A stretch of DNA of 64,000 nt, taken from Heterocephalus glaber (lineage: Eukaryota > Chordata > Mammalia > Rodentia > Bathyergidae). Made by a program: the position numbers and the translations under genes. How positions within the stretch are numbered: the stretch's first letter is position 1; every line of letters starts with the position of its first letter. Under the pieces are notes generated by a model, which made no database searches, had not been told where the DNA came from, and worked only from the letters and a program-made list of their open reading frames with translations. Location: NCBI RefSeq assembly GCF_000247695.1, contig NW_004624783.1, positions 3,958,128 through 4,022,127 on the forward strand, given 5' to 3'. Shown here one piece after another: positions 42,116 through 54,303 of the stretch.

Positions 42116-44611
42116 GAAGGAGGAAGAAGGGAAAGGGGAGAAAGAGGAGGAGAGAATGATAGATTTCCACCTTCTTTCTTCTATTAAGAAAGTTAAGTCT
42201 TGAGGACGGAGACTAGCTACCCTTCAGTAATACTACACAGCATATGGAGACAAAATTCTGTTCCCTGAGAGTTGCATAGGAACTCTCCCCAAAACCTCTG
42301 TGCACTGAATGAGGACAGGTACAATCAGTTAACAGTTTGTATCCTGAAGTGCAAAGAGGCCACATCCTTAACCGCACATACACATACATGTGCACACGCA
42401 TGCATACAGACACACACATACACTTCTTTCAAAGCAGAAAGATGTGGAATTTCATTCCTTCAGACACATCTGTGTCTTCTGTCTATAGTTTCTCCTCCTC
42501 TGGGATGGGGAGCAGAGTGATGACCCCATTAATTCCAGGCAGGCCCTTGCTGCTTTGCAGGTCTCTAACTCCCTTTGGATCTTCCCTTTTGGCCAACTTG
42601 ATCTCCCAAGTGACATCTCTCAATCCTGCCCCAGGAATCAGATGTCTAAATAGCAAATGAAAGATTAATGCCAGTGGCCATGATTGGGGTGTGAATAATT
42701 TAAACAGGGAGAATAAAAGCCAGCTCCACTTACCAACAGAGCTGCCTAGAAGAGGTCAGGGAAAGGGTAAGGGCCAACTTAGGGCCAATGATAGTGGGTT
42801 ACGGATTCTGATTAATTGGTCAGAGAGAGGATTAGTTCTCATTGGCGTTGGGAAGAGTTTGTAGTTATGACCAGTAAATAGGTCCTTTGTCATTCTTATC
42901 AACCCAGGAATTGTGTGTTACTTGAGGGTGTGGGCAGTATTCTATTTTAGCACCATGTTTCTGTGGACTTTGTAGTGCATCCTCTGCCCCTTTTAATGTA
43001 GACTCTTCCCACTTGTGTCTCTATTCTTGTTGCCACCTTGAACTTGCTAGGCTATAGGAGTGCTTGTGACAGGAGAGGAGGAATGATTGGATAGCCCCTC
43101 CCCCTATATTTGATGGAATGCTTCCTGGGAATATGAGGTTTGAGGTGAGGAAAGGACCATGGCCTGTTATCTGGGAAATGAGCAGATGCTTTATGTAAGA
43201 TATGGCTCTTCTCCAGGAAGGAAACCTCTGTGTGGATATTTCCTTCTCCTCTTTCTACTATCTCAGTCACTTCTCTGCTACCTCAGTCTCCTGTTAGGTT
43301 TACCACAGTCTCTCCTTTGATGGTTTGGGGTTTGATAAATATTTTCCCCTCCGGAAGTCTTTAGCAGTGCAGCAAAAGGGTTACAATGATGGATTCTCCC
43401 CATCACTTAATTGAAGCCATAAAAAATGAAAAGAGAGTTTCCAGTAAACCAAACCATTACTCACTGGTAGATGGAGAGGACATCCCAGAACAGGGGCCTG
43501 GGAGGCAGAGCTGGGAAGCCCTCCAGCTCACTGTCTATTATGATTATTAATCACAACAGCAACAGGGTTCATGTGCACCAAGCTCTTTAATGAACTTGGA
43601 CTTGTGTCCTTACAAGGTTGTAGCCATTATAGCAACCAGGGCTCTTCTATTTCAGGTCCCTGAAGGCTGAGTTGACTGGGATGGATGTGTAAGTGGGTGT
43701 TCTTGTGCTCCCCCAAGTTATGAGATGTGTGTAGTCATAGCTGGGCCTGACTGGTTGCAGTGTCAGGGAGAAAGCTGTATCTGCAATGACTGGGAAAACT
43801 GGATAGTGATTAGAACTGCAAGAGTATGGCTGATGCAGAGTGTATAGCATTTGTGTGTGCACAGATAAATGGCTGCATGTTGTGTAGGGTAAAAAGTTTT
43901 GTTTGCTGGCTGATCGATGTGGAGATAGAAGTGAGGTGTATACAATGGTGGTGGGTGTACATACTTTAAAATAGCATGATCTCTATAGAGATTCCATGCC
44001 ATTTGGGCTCCAGATACATTATAAGTAGGAAGACCTTACAATGTATTGTCCAAACCTGAAAAGTGTTGAAGGTAAAGGGGTCATTAGTAATTTTTGCTTG
44101 GGCCACACACATATACCAGAACTGTGGCAACCAGGGGCTCATGGTCACTCCATTCACTGTAGGAATGCTTAGGTGTATTTTCCACTGTTTTGCCCTTGGT
44201 TGTGTTTATGTTGAGAGTGAGTCTGCTGGATGTAGCATGGAGGTGTGTGTGGGTGTTGTCTATCTGGTGGCATAATAATCACAGGATCTGCCACCTGGGG
44301 AGAAAAGCAGCCTCCTTGCCCTTCACTGAGTTCTTCTATCCAATGTCATCAATGTCTTGGTTGTGTACTCACATCTTGATACTGGGGAACTTTGTTGCCA
44401 CTCCAGGAGCACTGAGTCATGGACCACTGCTCCTTCACTGTCAGGGAGGGAGTGACCAACCCTTGTCCCAGGCATCTTTGGTCACTCTCTGAGAGTTTGC
44501 TAGTGTGCTTTATGCTCACATTGCAAAGAGTTGGAACCAAAATGCTGTTCTGTTGTGGTTGGGCTGGCCTTGACTTGCCTCAGTTTACTTCTGTGTGAAT
44601 CTCAGGAAATT
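42116..44611. other. unique sequence, no gene seen
   Basis: No dispersed repeat recognised over 2.5 kb. An interrupted CACACATACA run lies at 42377-42422. Frames of 70-107 codons without domains. Confidence 0.4.
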
Positions 44612-44950
44612 TCTTAGTCCATTTTGTGGGGCTATTAACAGATTGCCATACACCAAGTAATTTATAAAGAAGTGAAAGTTATGTATCACAGTTCTTGAGG
44701 CTGAAGTCCAAGATCAAGCTGCTAACCCTCTGGTGAAGGCTTTCTACTTCCAAGATGGCAGCTTGACACTGCTTTCTTGAGAGAGGGGAACGTTACATTC
44801 AAATGTGGCAGAAAGCAGAAGGCAAGAGAGGATCTCTTCCCTCTGCTGAATCCTTTTATGAGGGCACCTGATCCTATTCATGAGAAAGGAGCTCTCTTAG
44901 AGGCCCCACCATTCAATACTACCACATTGATGAGGCTTGAATTTCTGAGT
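44612..44950 (-). mobile_element. MaLR LTR remnant (MST/THE1-like), antisense
   Basis: CTTAGTCCATTTTGTGGGGC, TAATTTATAAAGAAGTGAAAG, CACAGTTCTTGAGGCTG, AGTCCAAGATCAAG, TTTTATGAGGGCACC and CCACCATTCAATACTACC are reversed MaLR landmarks. No viral coding region accompanies it. Confidence 0.75.
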
Positions 44951-47900
44951 CAAATCATGGCAGAGAAGAAAAATAATGACTCAGGACATGATTCAATTTT
45001 GCAGATAGTATTTAAGATAGCATTTGAAATGAACTCTGTAAGAGAAACAAATCTTTTTGGCTTCCTTCCTCCCATCTCTCTACATCCCTGGTCCTGCAAT
45101 TCTTTCATTTATTAAGCGACTTTCTCTCCAAAGGCTTCAGATCTTTATTCCCTAGTGTCTCCAGTGGCTCCATATCTGTGATAGTTTCATCCACTCTACT
45201 TCAGTGACGTTTGGAAGGGAAGGAAATAGAACTTTAAACCAGAGCTCAGCCAGTGTTCCCCACATGGTGGTCTCTCCCTGGTGCTCCAGGCCCACCTTTC
45301 TCCCACTCACCCCATGATCCACAGCAGGTACTACACCCTGGGATAAACCCAGGAGAATCATTTCCAGGGCCTTCCACCCGGGTGCCTCTTTCCCACCTCC
45401 TTCCCGAAAACAAGTAACTCCCTCCCCTCATGCTGCCAGCAACTGGATGTAAACAGAAATTAACCTATCTCTGAGAAACCTCCACATGTCACCTGATCCT
45501 CATCACTGCCTCATAATCGCCTTCAAGGAAGATCTTATTATATGAAAAAGCAAATGCCCTCCAGGCCAGCAACATTAATAGATTCTGCAAATAAATTCTC
45601 TAAATTGATATTTATACAGAATTTCATTTTTAGCTCATGAGATGCTGTTTCCTTCCTCCTGCCTCTTGCCAACCCCTTTTGCCTTTGCCCAAGTCTCCTA
45701 CAATTTCAGTTTTCTGCAGGGCCTCTGCCCGCAAGGCAATCAGCTCTATGGGAATAATGTATATCTCGTTGAATGTTGTTTCACCAGTACAGGAAGGGTC
45801 CTTGGTGCATAGTAGGCATGCAAATTCCTTCATCTCATTCATTCATTCAACAAATGGAGCTAAGGACCATAAAGAGAAACTAGACCCCTCCAAAATGAAA
45901 GCCCAAATAAATACGATGATAAGTAGGTATCAGGGCTTTGCAAAAGCAAAGAGGTTGTTGAAAGAGAAGATAGTCAGGTTTGGAAGAAGGGTCTACTTGG
46001 AGAGGAAGGCAGGAATATTGTCTCTGGAATCTGATAGCTGACAAGAAGCCAGAGTGGAGACAAGAGGATTCCAGATCATAGGAAGAGTATTACCCAAGGA
46101 AAGAGCTCAGCACCCCCAAGGCCCTAGGAAAGGGTCCTTGTGGAAAATCCTTTGTGGAGTGAAAGCAGAGGGGCATTGCTTGAGTTTAAAGGGGTGGGCA
46201 GAGACTAGACTGTGTTCAGAAATGTTAGAAGTGGTCAAAGTGTTAAGAGATATTATTATGTGATTGATGGGTAGAATGTGGAACCTTTCATACTCTAAAC
46301 CTAAAGATCTATATGATCTAATGATGAAGCCCCTGGAAAATTGTGGCATGGAAATGCAAGGTGAAGGTGCAAGGGGTGTAATTTGAATCAAGGATTCTGG
46401 ACAGGGGCCCACCCAGGCTTGATGCCAGAATTTCTGAGTTTCCTCTTCTCACATTGATGGACACATTACTCGGTGTCTTCTTTTCCTGTAACTGTTGTAG
46501 TTGAGATGATATAAACATGAAGGTGGAATTTGGACTCATGGCTCCAGCTCAGATGGAGACAAAACTTCAAATCGGGGCCTAGCTAAAGCCTTGTGATAAG
46601 TTAAAAAGATCTGGGTTTCAAAAACAACCATTGTTGTAGCAATCGCAATAACAGCCCATTCTTATCTTCTAGGGCTTTTGGTGTCAGTAAATTGAAAGCA
46701 GTTTCAATTGAGGATAGATTTAGGGTCAAGAGCCAAGTCCATAAAACATCCTTTGTTGGTTCCAGTCTTGGCAATTAAACATTGGAACTGGCTGTTGATG
46801 AGGGATTTCAGGGCTGAGGCTCAAATAGGATGGAGAAGTGGCAGATCCCAGTCTGACTGGTGGGAGGTTCCTAATCAGAGGTTGGGGAGTTGTAACTTGC
46901 AGGAGAGTCGTCAGCTCTAGGAAAACTTGGGCCTTCATCTACAGAGAGAGGAGAGATGAGAGTGTTGTTTGGACAAATGGAACAACTCATTAATTAGAAG
47001 TTAAATGTCTCCCTTTCTCTGGCAGCTCTGAATACATTAAAGTGCAAACATGAGTTCAAGTGCGTTCCTTTCATGTTCTCTCCCAGTTTCTAAATATTCC
47101 CTTGCATTAAAACCCATCCTTGTGTTACTTTATTCCATGACAGCCAGATTATGTCATGGGCATACATAACTGGAAATATTGTCCAAGGCGCTAGAACGTC
47201 CCTAAAAGATGCTGCTGAGGAGCGGCACTTGCCTCGTGGAATGTTACCCCCAGGGACTCACATCTGAGGTTCTGGGCCCCAGTGGTGACCTTTTCTAGCA
47301 AGGATGCCAACCTGAAGTAGGCAGATGCACACATGGATGGATGGACAGGAAGAGGGGAAATGTCGAGTCCAGCAGGTCCTTGGTGTTTTCTACTCCTCCT
47401 GATGGAGATTAGTAATAGCACAGTGATGACAGCCTTCCCCATCAGGGCCTGGGGGATTTGGTGAGTGCTTTTTTGGTTGAAGTATTTGAGAAAGGCAGCC
47501 CACAAAGACTAATACTTGATTATAAAAGGCTGTAGTACTTGGTAAGCCTCCTCCCTCCATGAGATCAGCCTCTCTGGTCTCCATCTCACACACTTATCTC
47601 CCACTTACAGAGAGGAAAATGTCATCCTGTCCAAGTTCTTTGCCGCCCGCTGGAGTAGAGGTGCCAATCCTAATGATTATCCCTCTGGAGGAGGAATGGC
47701 GAGGTTGGGGGTCTTGCCACCAGTGCATGTGACAGACAGGGTGACCTGAGGCCAGAAGCCCAGTCTTTGCCTTGGATGAAACTAGGAGAAATATCTCTGC
47801 TTCCTCCTACCCTCTTCAGAGATCACAGAAATGTGATTAATACTCAGTAGCTTGGAGAGCTCAGAAGGAAGGGATCATGATACCCACAGGATCTTCAGTG

Positions 47901-48599
47901 CTGGCTCCACTGGATGTTCAGCCCAGTCTGTATAAAGGATATGTGAAAATTGCAAATAGCACAGCATGGCCTGGGGTAGAGGGGCACAGCACCCCTTTCC
48001 CAGCTGTGTTCCTGTTACTGCAGCCATCCCCCAGCCTTGATCCCTCCAAGCAGTAGAGGCAGCTTGGTGCTCCAGACTTAAATCTTGTCCCTATTGTATT
48101 TGAACCACCTTGGTGACTCCATACAACCCTCTAGTCCAGGACCAGTAGGCAGGTTCTCTCAACCCAATGGACTCATTCATAGGGTATAGGCAGAGGGGAG
48201 ATTCAAAATACTTAACCATCAAGGCATAAGCTTGATACTAGGCCAAGACTCTGTAGGCCCTCTGCTGGGCCAGGTATGAAGATTTTATGTGACATGTCTT
48301 AGAATGTCCTTGAGGGGAAATCCTAGGGAAAAAGACTTGGCAATTGGGACTAAAGAGGAAGTGTGGCAAGGCTGTGACCATTTGTCAGTCAGTGTGGAAA
48401 TAGTTCCCTATTTTATCTTCAGTCTATCCTGGGGCGTGCTTGCTTCATATCAGGCCCAGTAACAAGTAGTATTTTCTCTCTGAGGCAAAGATGGCCAAGG
48501 TCTAGGGATGAATCCAATGGCACATGATTATCATATGTAGAAGAGGGAAGATCCATTCAATTCCTTATCTGTGGTGGGAAGGCAGTTCAGGTGTGGATT
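44951..48599. other. unique sequence, no gene seen
   Basis: The longest stretch in the window with no repeat I can name, apart from a faint reversed or sense L2 tail near 45790-45860 (GGTGCATAGTAGGCATGC, TTCATTCATTCAACAAATG). A block at about 46975-47185 (AACTCATTAATTAGAAG, TTATTCCATGACAGCCAG, ATGTCATGGGCATACATAAC) looks like conserved noncoding sequence. The 134-codon frame at 45637-46041 has no domain. Confidence 0.35.
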
Positions 48600-49005
48600 C
48601 TGTATTGGTCACTTTTCCACTGCTAGGACGAAATACCCAACATACATAACTTACAGGAAAAACAGGATTATTTCGGCTCATGCTTCAGGCCATGGTTAGC
48701 TGGCTCCAAGGCAAAAACAGCATGGCGGAGGAAAGCTATTCACAGTGTGGCAGCCAGGAATCAGAGAGCAGAGGAAGAGCCAGAGAGAGAGGAAAGGGCC
48801 AGGGACAAGAACATACCTCTCCAAGTTATACCCCCAGTGACCCACCTCCTCCAGTCAAGCCCCTCTCCTCCTAACAGCACACTGAGCTAGGAACTCCTAA
48901 CGGGGCTGAGGTTAGTGCCCTCATGATCTAGTTACCTTCCAAAAGCCCCTTCTCTGAACATATGAGCCTTGGTGGGGCTTTTTTTTTTGTCCAAATCATA
49001 AACAT
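48600..49005 (-). mobile_element. MaLR LTR remnant, antisense
   Basis: GGCTCATGCTTCAGGCCATGG, GGTTAGCTGGCTCCAAGG, GGCAGCCAGGAATCAGAGAG, AGGGCCAGGGACAAGAAC, CCCCAGTGACCCACCTCC, AAGCCCCTCTCCTCCTAACAG, TATGAGCCTTGGTGGGGC. The layout closely follows MaLR LTRs common in rodent genomes. About 400 bp, no internal region. Confidence 0.75.
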
Positions 49006-49794
49006 TCTCTTTTCTCCTCTTCTATGAACCATTCAACCATTATGGGATTTTCAAGGGAGGCACAGGGATCAAGGAGTGACAGTCAGTACCACTGAGGAGT
49101 AGGCTTCAGAAACATGAGACAACCAGAAAATTTTGAGGAAGGAACCCAAGCTCAACACAGAAAAAAAAAAATACCATAGATTGGTCAAGGTAGATGTCTG
49201 GGGGCCAGCGTCACCAGTGGAAGTTGTAGGATGTGAGGTGTGTCCTGCTGTACAGCATGGATCACCAGGTCACCTACACTGGCACTCTGGGTGATGAGCT
49301 CCCTAGGTGGAGAAGGCACAGTGACAAGTCCCTGAACCCCCCAAACTCGATTCACAGCACAGCTGCCAAAGACCCCTTTCATTTGTATGTTTGGCTCCAG
49401 ATGTCCAAACCCAAGGACATCATGTCAGCATGTTTTTGTGCCGACTGTAGAGGAGCAGCTGCATCTTCCAGAAGACCATCCAAGTCCATGGCTCATTAGG
49501 ATGATTATAGTATTTTACTTGTAAGATAGTTACGCCTCTTGGACCCCTTTTGAGATCCCATTCTCAAACACAGGGGGATGAAATTTTGAGATGCAGAATT
49601 TAGAGCAGAATGGCTTTAGAGATCACATGATCCAGGAACTCACTATAGAGATGGTGACACGGGGGAAAGGGAGGCTGCCCATGGGGGGAGGGAGGGAGAC
49701 AGGCAGAACAGTTGGTCAGCTTTCTGACATCACTGCAGAACTAGGACAGAGATTGGCTGGGCCTTCCTCTGAATAACCTGCTGCTATATTCAAA
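49006..49794. other. unique sequence, no gene seen
   Basis: Includes an A11 run at 49161-49171 and a GGGA-rich segment at 49681-49702. No gene or dispersed repeat recognised. Confidence 0.4.
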
Positions 49795-50395
49795 GTTAAA
49801 AAATAAATCAAAGTACTTCTTTATTTGGAAAAATACAGAAATGTATAAGAAAGAGAAAATATATGTATGGCATAAATAAATACCACCGCCCCGTGACCAT
49901 TGTTAATATTTGCTTTCAATTTTATGTTAATATGATCTTATAGTATATAAGATTATACTGTATATAATTATACTATATATACCTTTTCTTTCAGTGAACT
50001 TTGTAACTCAACTAATTTCCCACTTGTTATAAGCCCTTCATAAACACAATTCTAACCATCTGCTTAATATTCTATTATATGAATGCATCATAATTTACTT
50101 ACCTACTCCCCTACTGTTTTATATTTGTTACTTCTCATTTTCAAATCATAAATAATGCTAATATGAAAAGTATTATGTATAAAGATTTGTGGTTTTTAAA
50201 AATTCCTGTGTTTTAGACTATTTTCTTTGGCTGAAATCCCAGAAGAGGTATTTTTGGGTCAGAGAATATGAACATGTTAACGATTGGCTATCTATCACCA
50301 AATTGTTTTCCAAAAGTATTGTTCCAATTTGTGTGCCCACTAGAAAGTTATGAAATGTCATTAAGTCTTTGCTGATGTAGTAGATAGTCCTCATT
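49795..50395 (-). mobile_element. old L1 3' region, antisense
   Basis: The plus strand shows, reversed, the tail and last part of an old L1: AAAATACAGAAATGTATAAG, GACCATTGTTAATATTTGC, GCATCATAATTTACTTACC, CCCCTACTGTTTTATATTTG, AATCATAAATAATGCTAATATG, GAAATCCCAGAAGAGG, TTTTTGGGTCAGAGAATATG, TCACCAAATTGTTTTCC and TCCAATTTGTGTGCCCAC. It is the longest L1 fragment here. An AT-rich inverted repeat (TATAGTATA / TATACTATA) lies inside it near 49940-49977. Confidence 0.8.
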
Positions 50396-51461
50396 TCCAA
50401 TGTGTAAAATCAAGTGTGTCTGTGGTATGGCAGAGACTGTCAGGTGAATAATTTCATTTTACATTCTTGAAAATTCATTAAGCCCTGGACCCACCTTAGA
50501 AAGCAAACAATTTAGCCCCATCTACCCCGGCTGAGTAGGCCCAGCCTCCTAAAACTGATGCTGCACCCCAGATATGAGAGATGTATTGACATTGCCCTAG
50601 GAAGAAAAATAAAACAATGTAGACTGGTCCCTGGAGGGCTGACTGGGATGAAGGACCAGAACAGTCCATAAACTTGGCACATATGTGTGCATGTGCATGT
50701 GTGTGTGCACACATATACACGAAGCATCTCCATCACTGGAGGAAATCCAGAGTACTGTACCTACTGACTCATGTTTCCACTAGGAAATAGGCTTGGTGTA
50801 CCCCTGGGAAAATCACTGTACTGGTTCCCATGGATGCGTTTATGGCCTGCGTCAGATCTCTCGGCCTTGCTGTTCAGAGCCCTCCCAGCCTTGGGTTTGG
50901 GGTGTTCCAGCAAGGGCCAGAGCATTTCTGCCACTTTGAGGAAAGGTCTGCTGAGATAAGGTGCTCCTGTGCGACAAGTATTTCTGGCAGGCAGGGAGAG
51001 CCTGGGACAAATTGTGTCAATATCTGTCTTTCCAGATGTGTTCCAGGGAGCTGAGTGTAGGCATTTTCGGGGTCCCTTTGCCCTCACAATTCAGTGAGGT
51101 AGTGGGGACATTAGGGAAGACCGGTCCTTTGAAAGTGGAAACCCTGTGTGGGCTGCTGTTCTTGATCTTCAGAACAGGAGAAGATGAGCCCTAGAAGATT
51201 TTCTTCTCATAGTCATCACTCACTCCACTTCGGTTCTCCTGGGCTCCCTGCTGATAGAGTTAGACAAATTTAGAAGTGTAGAGATGTGACCCTCTTTTCC
51301 TCATTCATGGAGAAGTCAGGTGGGAGATGGGCCTGGAAAACAGATCACCTGAATTCTGACCTTTATTTTAATCATCTGTGTGGCTCTGGGGGAGTCGCAC
51401 GCTTCCCTGGGTCATGTTCTTCTAACTTGTGACATAGGAAACAGACGGAGCAAACTCAGTA

Positions 51462-51463
<2 letters not shown>
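50396..51463. other. unique sequence, no gene seen
   Basis: A CATGTG/TGTGCA repeat lies at 50682-50710. A weak MIR-like stretch occurs at 51345-51440 (GAATTCTGACC, GTGTGGCTCTGGGGGAGTC) but is not called. No gene recognised. Confidence 0.35.

Positions 51464-51501
<38 letters not shown>
51464..51501. repeat. (GT)19 microsatellite
   Basis: Nineteen uninterrupted GT units between ACC and TTTACAAAT. It has Z-DNA potential and is likely polymorphic. Confidence 0.95.
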
Positions 51502-51504
<3 letters not shown>

Positions 51505-52934
51505 ACAAATTTGCAATGTCATAAAAACCAAGTATGCTAAAGAAATGATATTTTGGCCAGAAGGGATTAGATAGTGTGAATCTAGGATGCCAGAGGGGCA
51601 GTCATTTTCCTCTAATTCCTGTGTTCAGGGGGTTTCTGGGTTTCCTGTAGCATCCAAATGCAGAATGAGGAGTTTGTGGTGAGCAATGGGTGAATTAGAG
51701 AAAGCCTGGGTTATTGCATTCCTAAAAATCACAGAAATGAGAAAAGCCCTCCTTTGGAGGAGTTGGTAACTAAGCACAATTTCGAAGAAGTTCTTGGAGC
51801 GAGCCACGAGTGACTTATCTAATACAGGCTTCATTCATGTCCCACAAAGAAAGAGCTTGCACTGTTGTGCGGCGAGATGATGTGAGGCCTCTTTCAAATG
51901 AGCCAGCTTAAGTCTGTGCGCAGCATTAGTTCTCGGAGGGTATAGAAATTGCTGTCTTGAAGTGGCTGGCCCAGGGTTCTAGGGAGTCCCTTTAACTTTG
52001 CCATTTAGCCATGGGGCTCTTCAGTCTCTGAATTTGTTAAGCAGTCTGTCCCTCCACAAAATGGGATCTCTGCCAGCTTCATTGCTACATCCGGTCATTG
52101 TCACTTCCCTCCCTCTCAGACAGTACTTTCCAAACATGAATCACGTGTGCCACGAAGTCAATTTAGAGAGCTAAAAAATGCACTAGAATAAGAAAGGAAA
52201 ATATCAGAGCACCTTGCAGGTGGCAAGAGTAAGTCTTGTTTACCCGGAATGGTCTGTTATCCAGGCTGCATGTAAGGAAGATCTCCAAGGGAGGTCTCCT
52301 TTAAACAGTTTCTGAAGCTGATCTCCGGGACAGGAATATGAGGAAGCAGACTCCAGAGGCTCTTGCACATTCACACAGAATTTGTTGTATGCTGCACTAC
52401 ATGGGGATGTGCAATGGAGACAAGAAGGACCACCTGGTCTGTGCTGGTGACAAGCCTTGCAAGCTGTGGTGTCCACTGTCTCTGGCTTTGTGGCTTGTGC
52501 TCCTGACCCAGGAGACCTGCTAAACCAACACTTCTCCTGGAAAGATCAATAGCTGTCATCAGTCTTTCCAAGGCTGGCAGGTAACTGGGGCTCTTCGTTT
52601 CTCTTTGACCCTGACTGTTTTCTGGAGATCAGATAAGTTACATCAAGGAAGAGTGAAAGCAGAGAAAGAGGAATGATTGGCTGAGCATCTGCCTAGTCCA
52701 GAGGAATCATGGGTCCTATAATCCTGAAACCATGAGAAGCTGTATAAACAGCCTAGGCTTACACTCAGTTCACAAGAACCCCAAACCCAGGGAAGATAAG
52801 AGCACACAAATTGTTGTAGCTAGTTTAAAGCTCAGGCTCCATCCCCACTGTGAGCTGCCTTCATCCTGTTTGAACCTCCATACTATAGTGAGGAGCTGTG
52901 GGGTGAAAGCATACATGCCTCAGAGGGAAGTGGG

Positions 52935-52937
<3 letters not shown>
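51502..52937. other. unique sequence, no gene seen
   Basis: A stretch at 52115-52215 (ACTTTCCAAACATGAATCACG, TGTGCCACGAAGTC, AATTTAGAGAG) may be a hAT-Charlie remnant. No gene recognised. Confidence 0.35.

Positions 52938-52969
<32 letters not shown>
52938..52969. repeat. (CA)16 microsatellite
   Basis: Pure CA units between GGGCAG and GGCCATGC. Two open frames read through it in opposite directions, which argues against either being coding. Confidence 0.95.
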
Positions 52970-52971
<2 letters not shown>

Positions 52972-53264
52972 CCATGCATGTACATGCACACACTTACACC
53001 CTTAGCAACATCCTCTTTTTTTCTCTCCAAACAAGGTGCCCCCTGATGGTTCCTCGGAAGCAAAGTATAAGAATTGAGTCCACTCACGACAAACAAGACT
53101 GGCCCTAGGGCAGACACTGGGGGATCCTAGGGTTGACAGGAAAGGCATTAGCATGCAGCCCTGCAGCTCCAGCATTCCACCCCTCCTGCCCTCCAGTGTT
53201 CCTGGCGGAGAGGGTAATAGTAACAACAACAATAGTAACAGTGGCACAGGAATCATCAGGACAG
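52970..53264. other. unique sequence, no gene seen
   Basis: Ends with AACAACAACAATAGTAACAG low-complexity sequence. Minus-strand frames of 89 and 145 codons pass through here without a recognisable domain. Confidence 0.4.
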
Positions 53265-53490
53265 GAATCACAGCCTGAGCCAGGCCCTGACCCAGACTGG
53301 TACTGTTCTAAGAACTTTCCCTGAATTATCTCACCCATTTGAATTATCTGAATTATCTGCAACATTTGAGGCCATGCTGTTACCATTGCTCCCTTCAACA
53401 GGGCACAAAACAAAGCACAGGAAAGTGAAAGCGGACCAAGCAGTCTCACCCAGAGCCCCAGTCCTAACCACAGCCTCGTGCTCCGCCCCA
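53265..53490 (-). mobile_element. MIR, antisense, with internal duplication
   Basis: CTGGTACTGTTCTAAGAAC, TTTCCCTGAATTATCTCACC correspond to the reversed MIR 3' half, and GGGCACAAAACAAAGCACAGG, CACCCAGAGCCCCAGTCC to its 5' half. GAATTATCTG-like units are repeated three times at 53322-53359, suggesting a small slippage inside the element. Confidence 0.6.
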
Positions 53491-54250
53491 CGAGGGTCAA
53501 GGCCAGCACCTGATCAGGTCTGGGGCTGGATAATAAAGTCATAGGGTCCGTCTCCTGTAGGTCCAGGAAGAGGAGTTGTCAGAGAGCTTTTGAAGGTGTT
53601 TCCTGGAGTTGTACTGGGCTGGACCTATCAGAGCCAGAGGCCAAACACAGCCTCAGTTTGGCTTCCAGAAGGTTAATGCAGGTGCTGGCCTCTTAGGAGC
53701 TCTTGAGAATCGGGGCCTCTGGGTTTGTTCCTCCAGGGGATCTGACCCTTATTGCATCATGGAGGTGCTTGGAGAGGCTTGGAAACAAAAGAAGGAAAAG
53801 AAACTCTCTCTCCCATCTGCCCACAGATTTTGGGCAAGGTCCTGCTCCTCAGGAATGGCAGGGCTCACTGCAGACCCCTTATTCTGCTAATTGTGTGAGC
53901 TCTGCCCTCATTGCCTCGAAAATGTTTGCCTGGGAAAACTGGATACTGAAAGTCTACCTCTGGGTCCAGGTGGCCACTGTCTCCCATTCACTCCTGTTCC
54001 TCCAGTCAGCCAGTGAATACTCTCTCCCCTCTGGCCTCCTCTCCCATCTCTCCCTGCCTCTTCTCCTTCCCTTGGACATGAAGCCACCAACCTGCCCTCT
54101 CGAGTTTGCAGGCAGATTTCCTGCCCTCACTTTCTGTGGGGCGGGAGTGGATTAGAGAGAATGAGGAAAAAAAGCCAAATGGGAACAAAAGTCCTCATTT
54201 AAACCCAGGCCAATTCAGGAATTCAGCTGACACAGCTAGAAAACAAGATG
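53491..54250. other. unique sequence, no gene seen
   Basis: The 150-codon plus-strand frame (53703-54155) overlaps a 93-codon frame and opposing frames. No domain recognised. Confidence 0.4.
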
Positions 54251-54303
54251 AGAGAGGGAGGGAGAGAGGGAGGGAGGGAGGGAGAGAGAGAGAGAGAGAA
54301 GGG
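54251..54303. repeat. (GAGG/GA)n polypurine tract
   Basis: 53 purines in a row built from GAGG and GA units. It can support triplex or G-quadruplex formation. No SINE body is seen at its left edge, unlike the tracts at 29.3 and 30.6 kb. Confidence 0.9.

Noticed and set aside
44612..49005. An endogenous retrovirus with genes between the LTRs at 44.6 and 48.6 kb
   Set aside because: The two LTR remnants belong to different MaLR types, and the DNA between shows no gag, pol or env-like reading frame.
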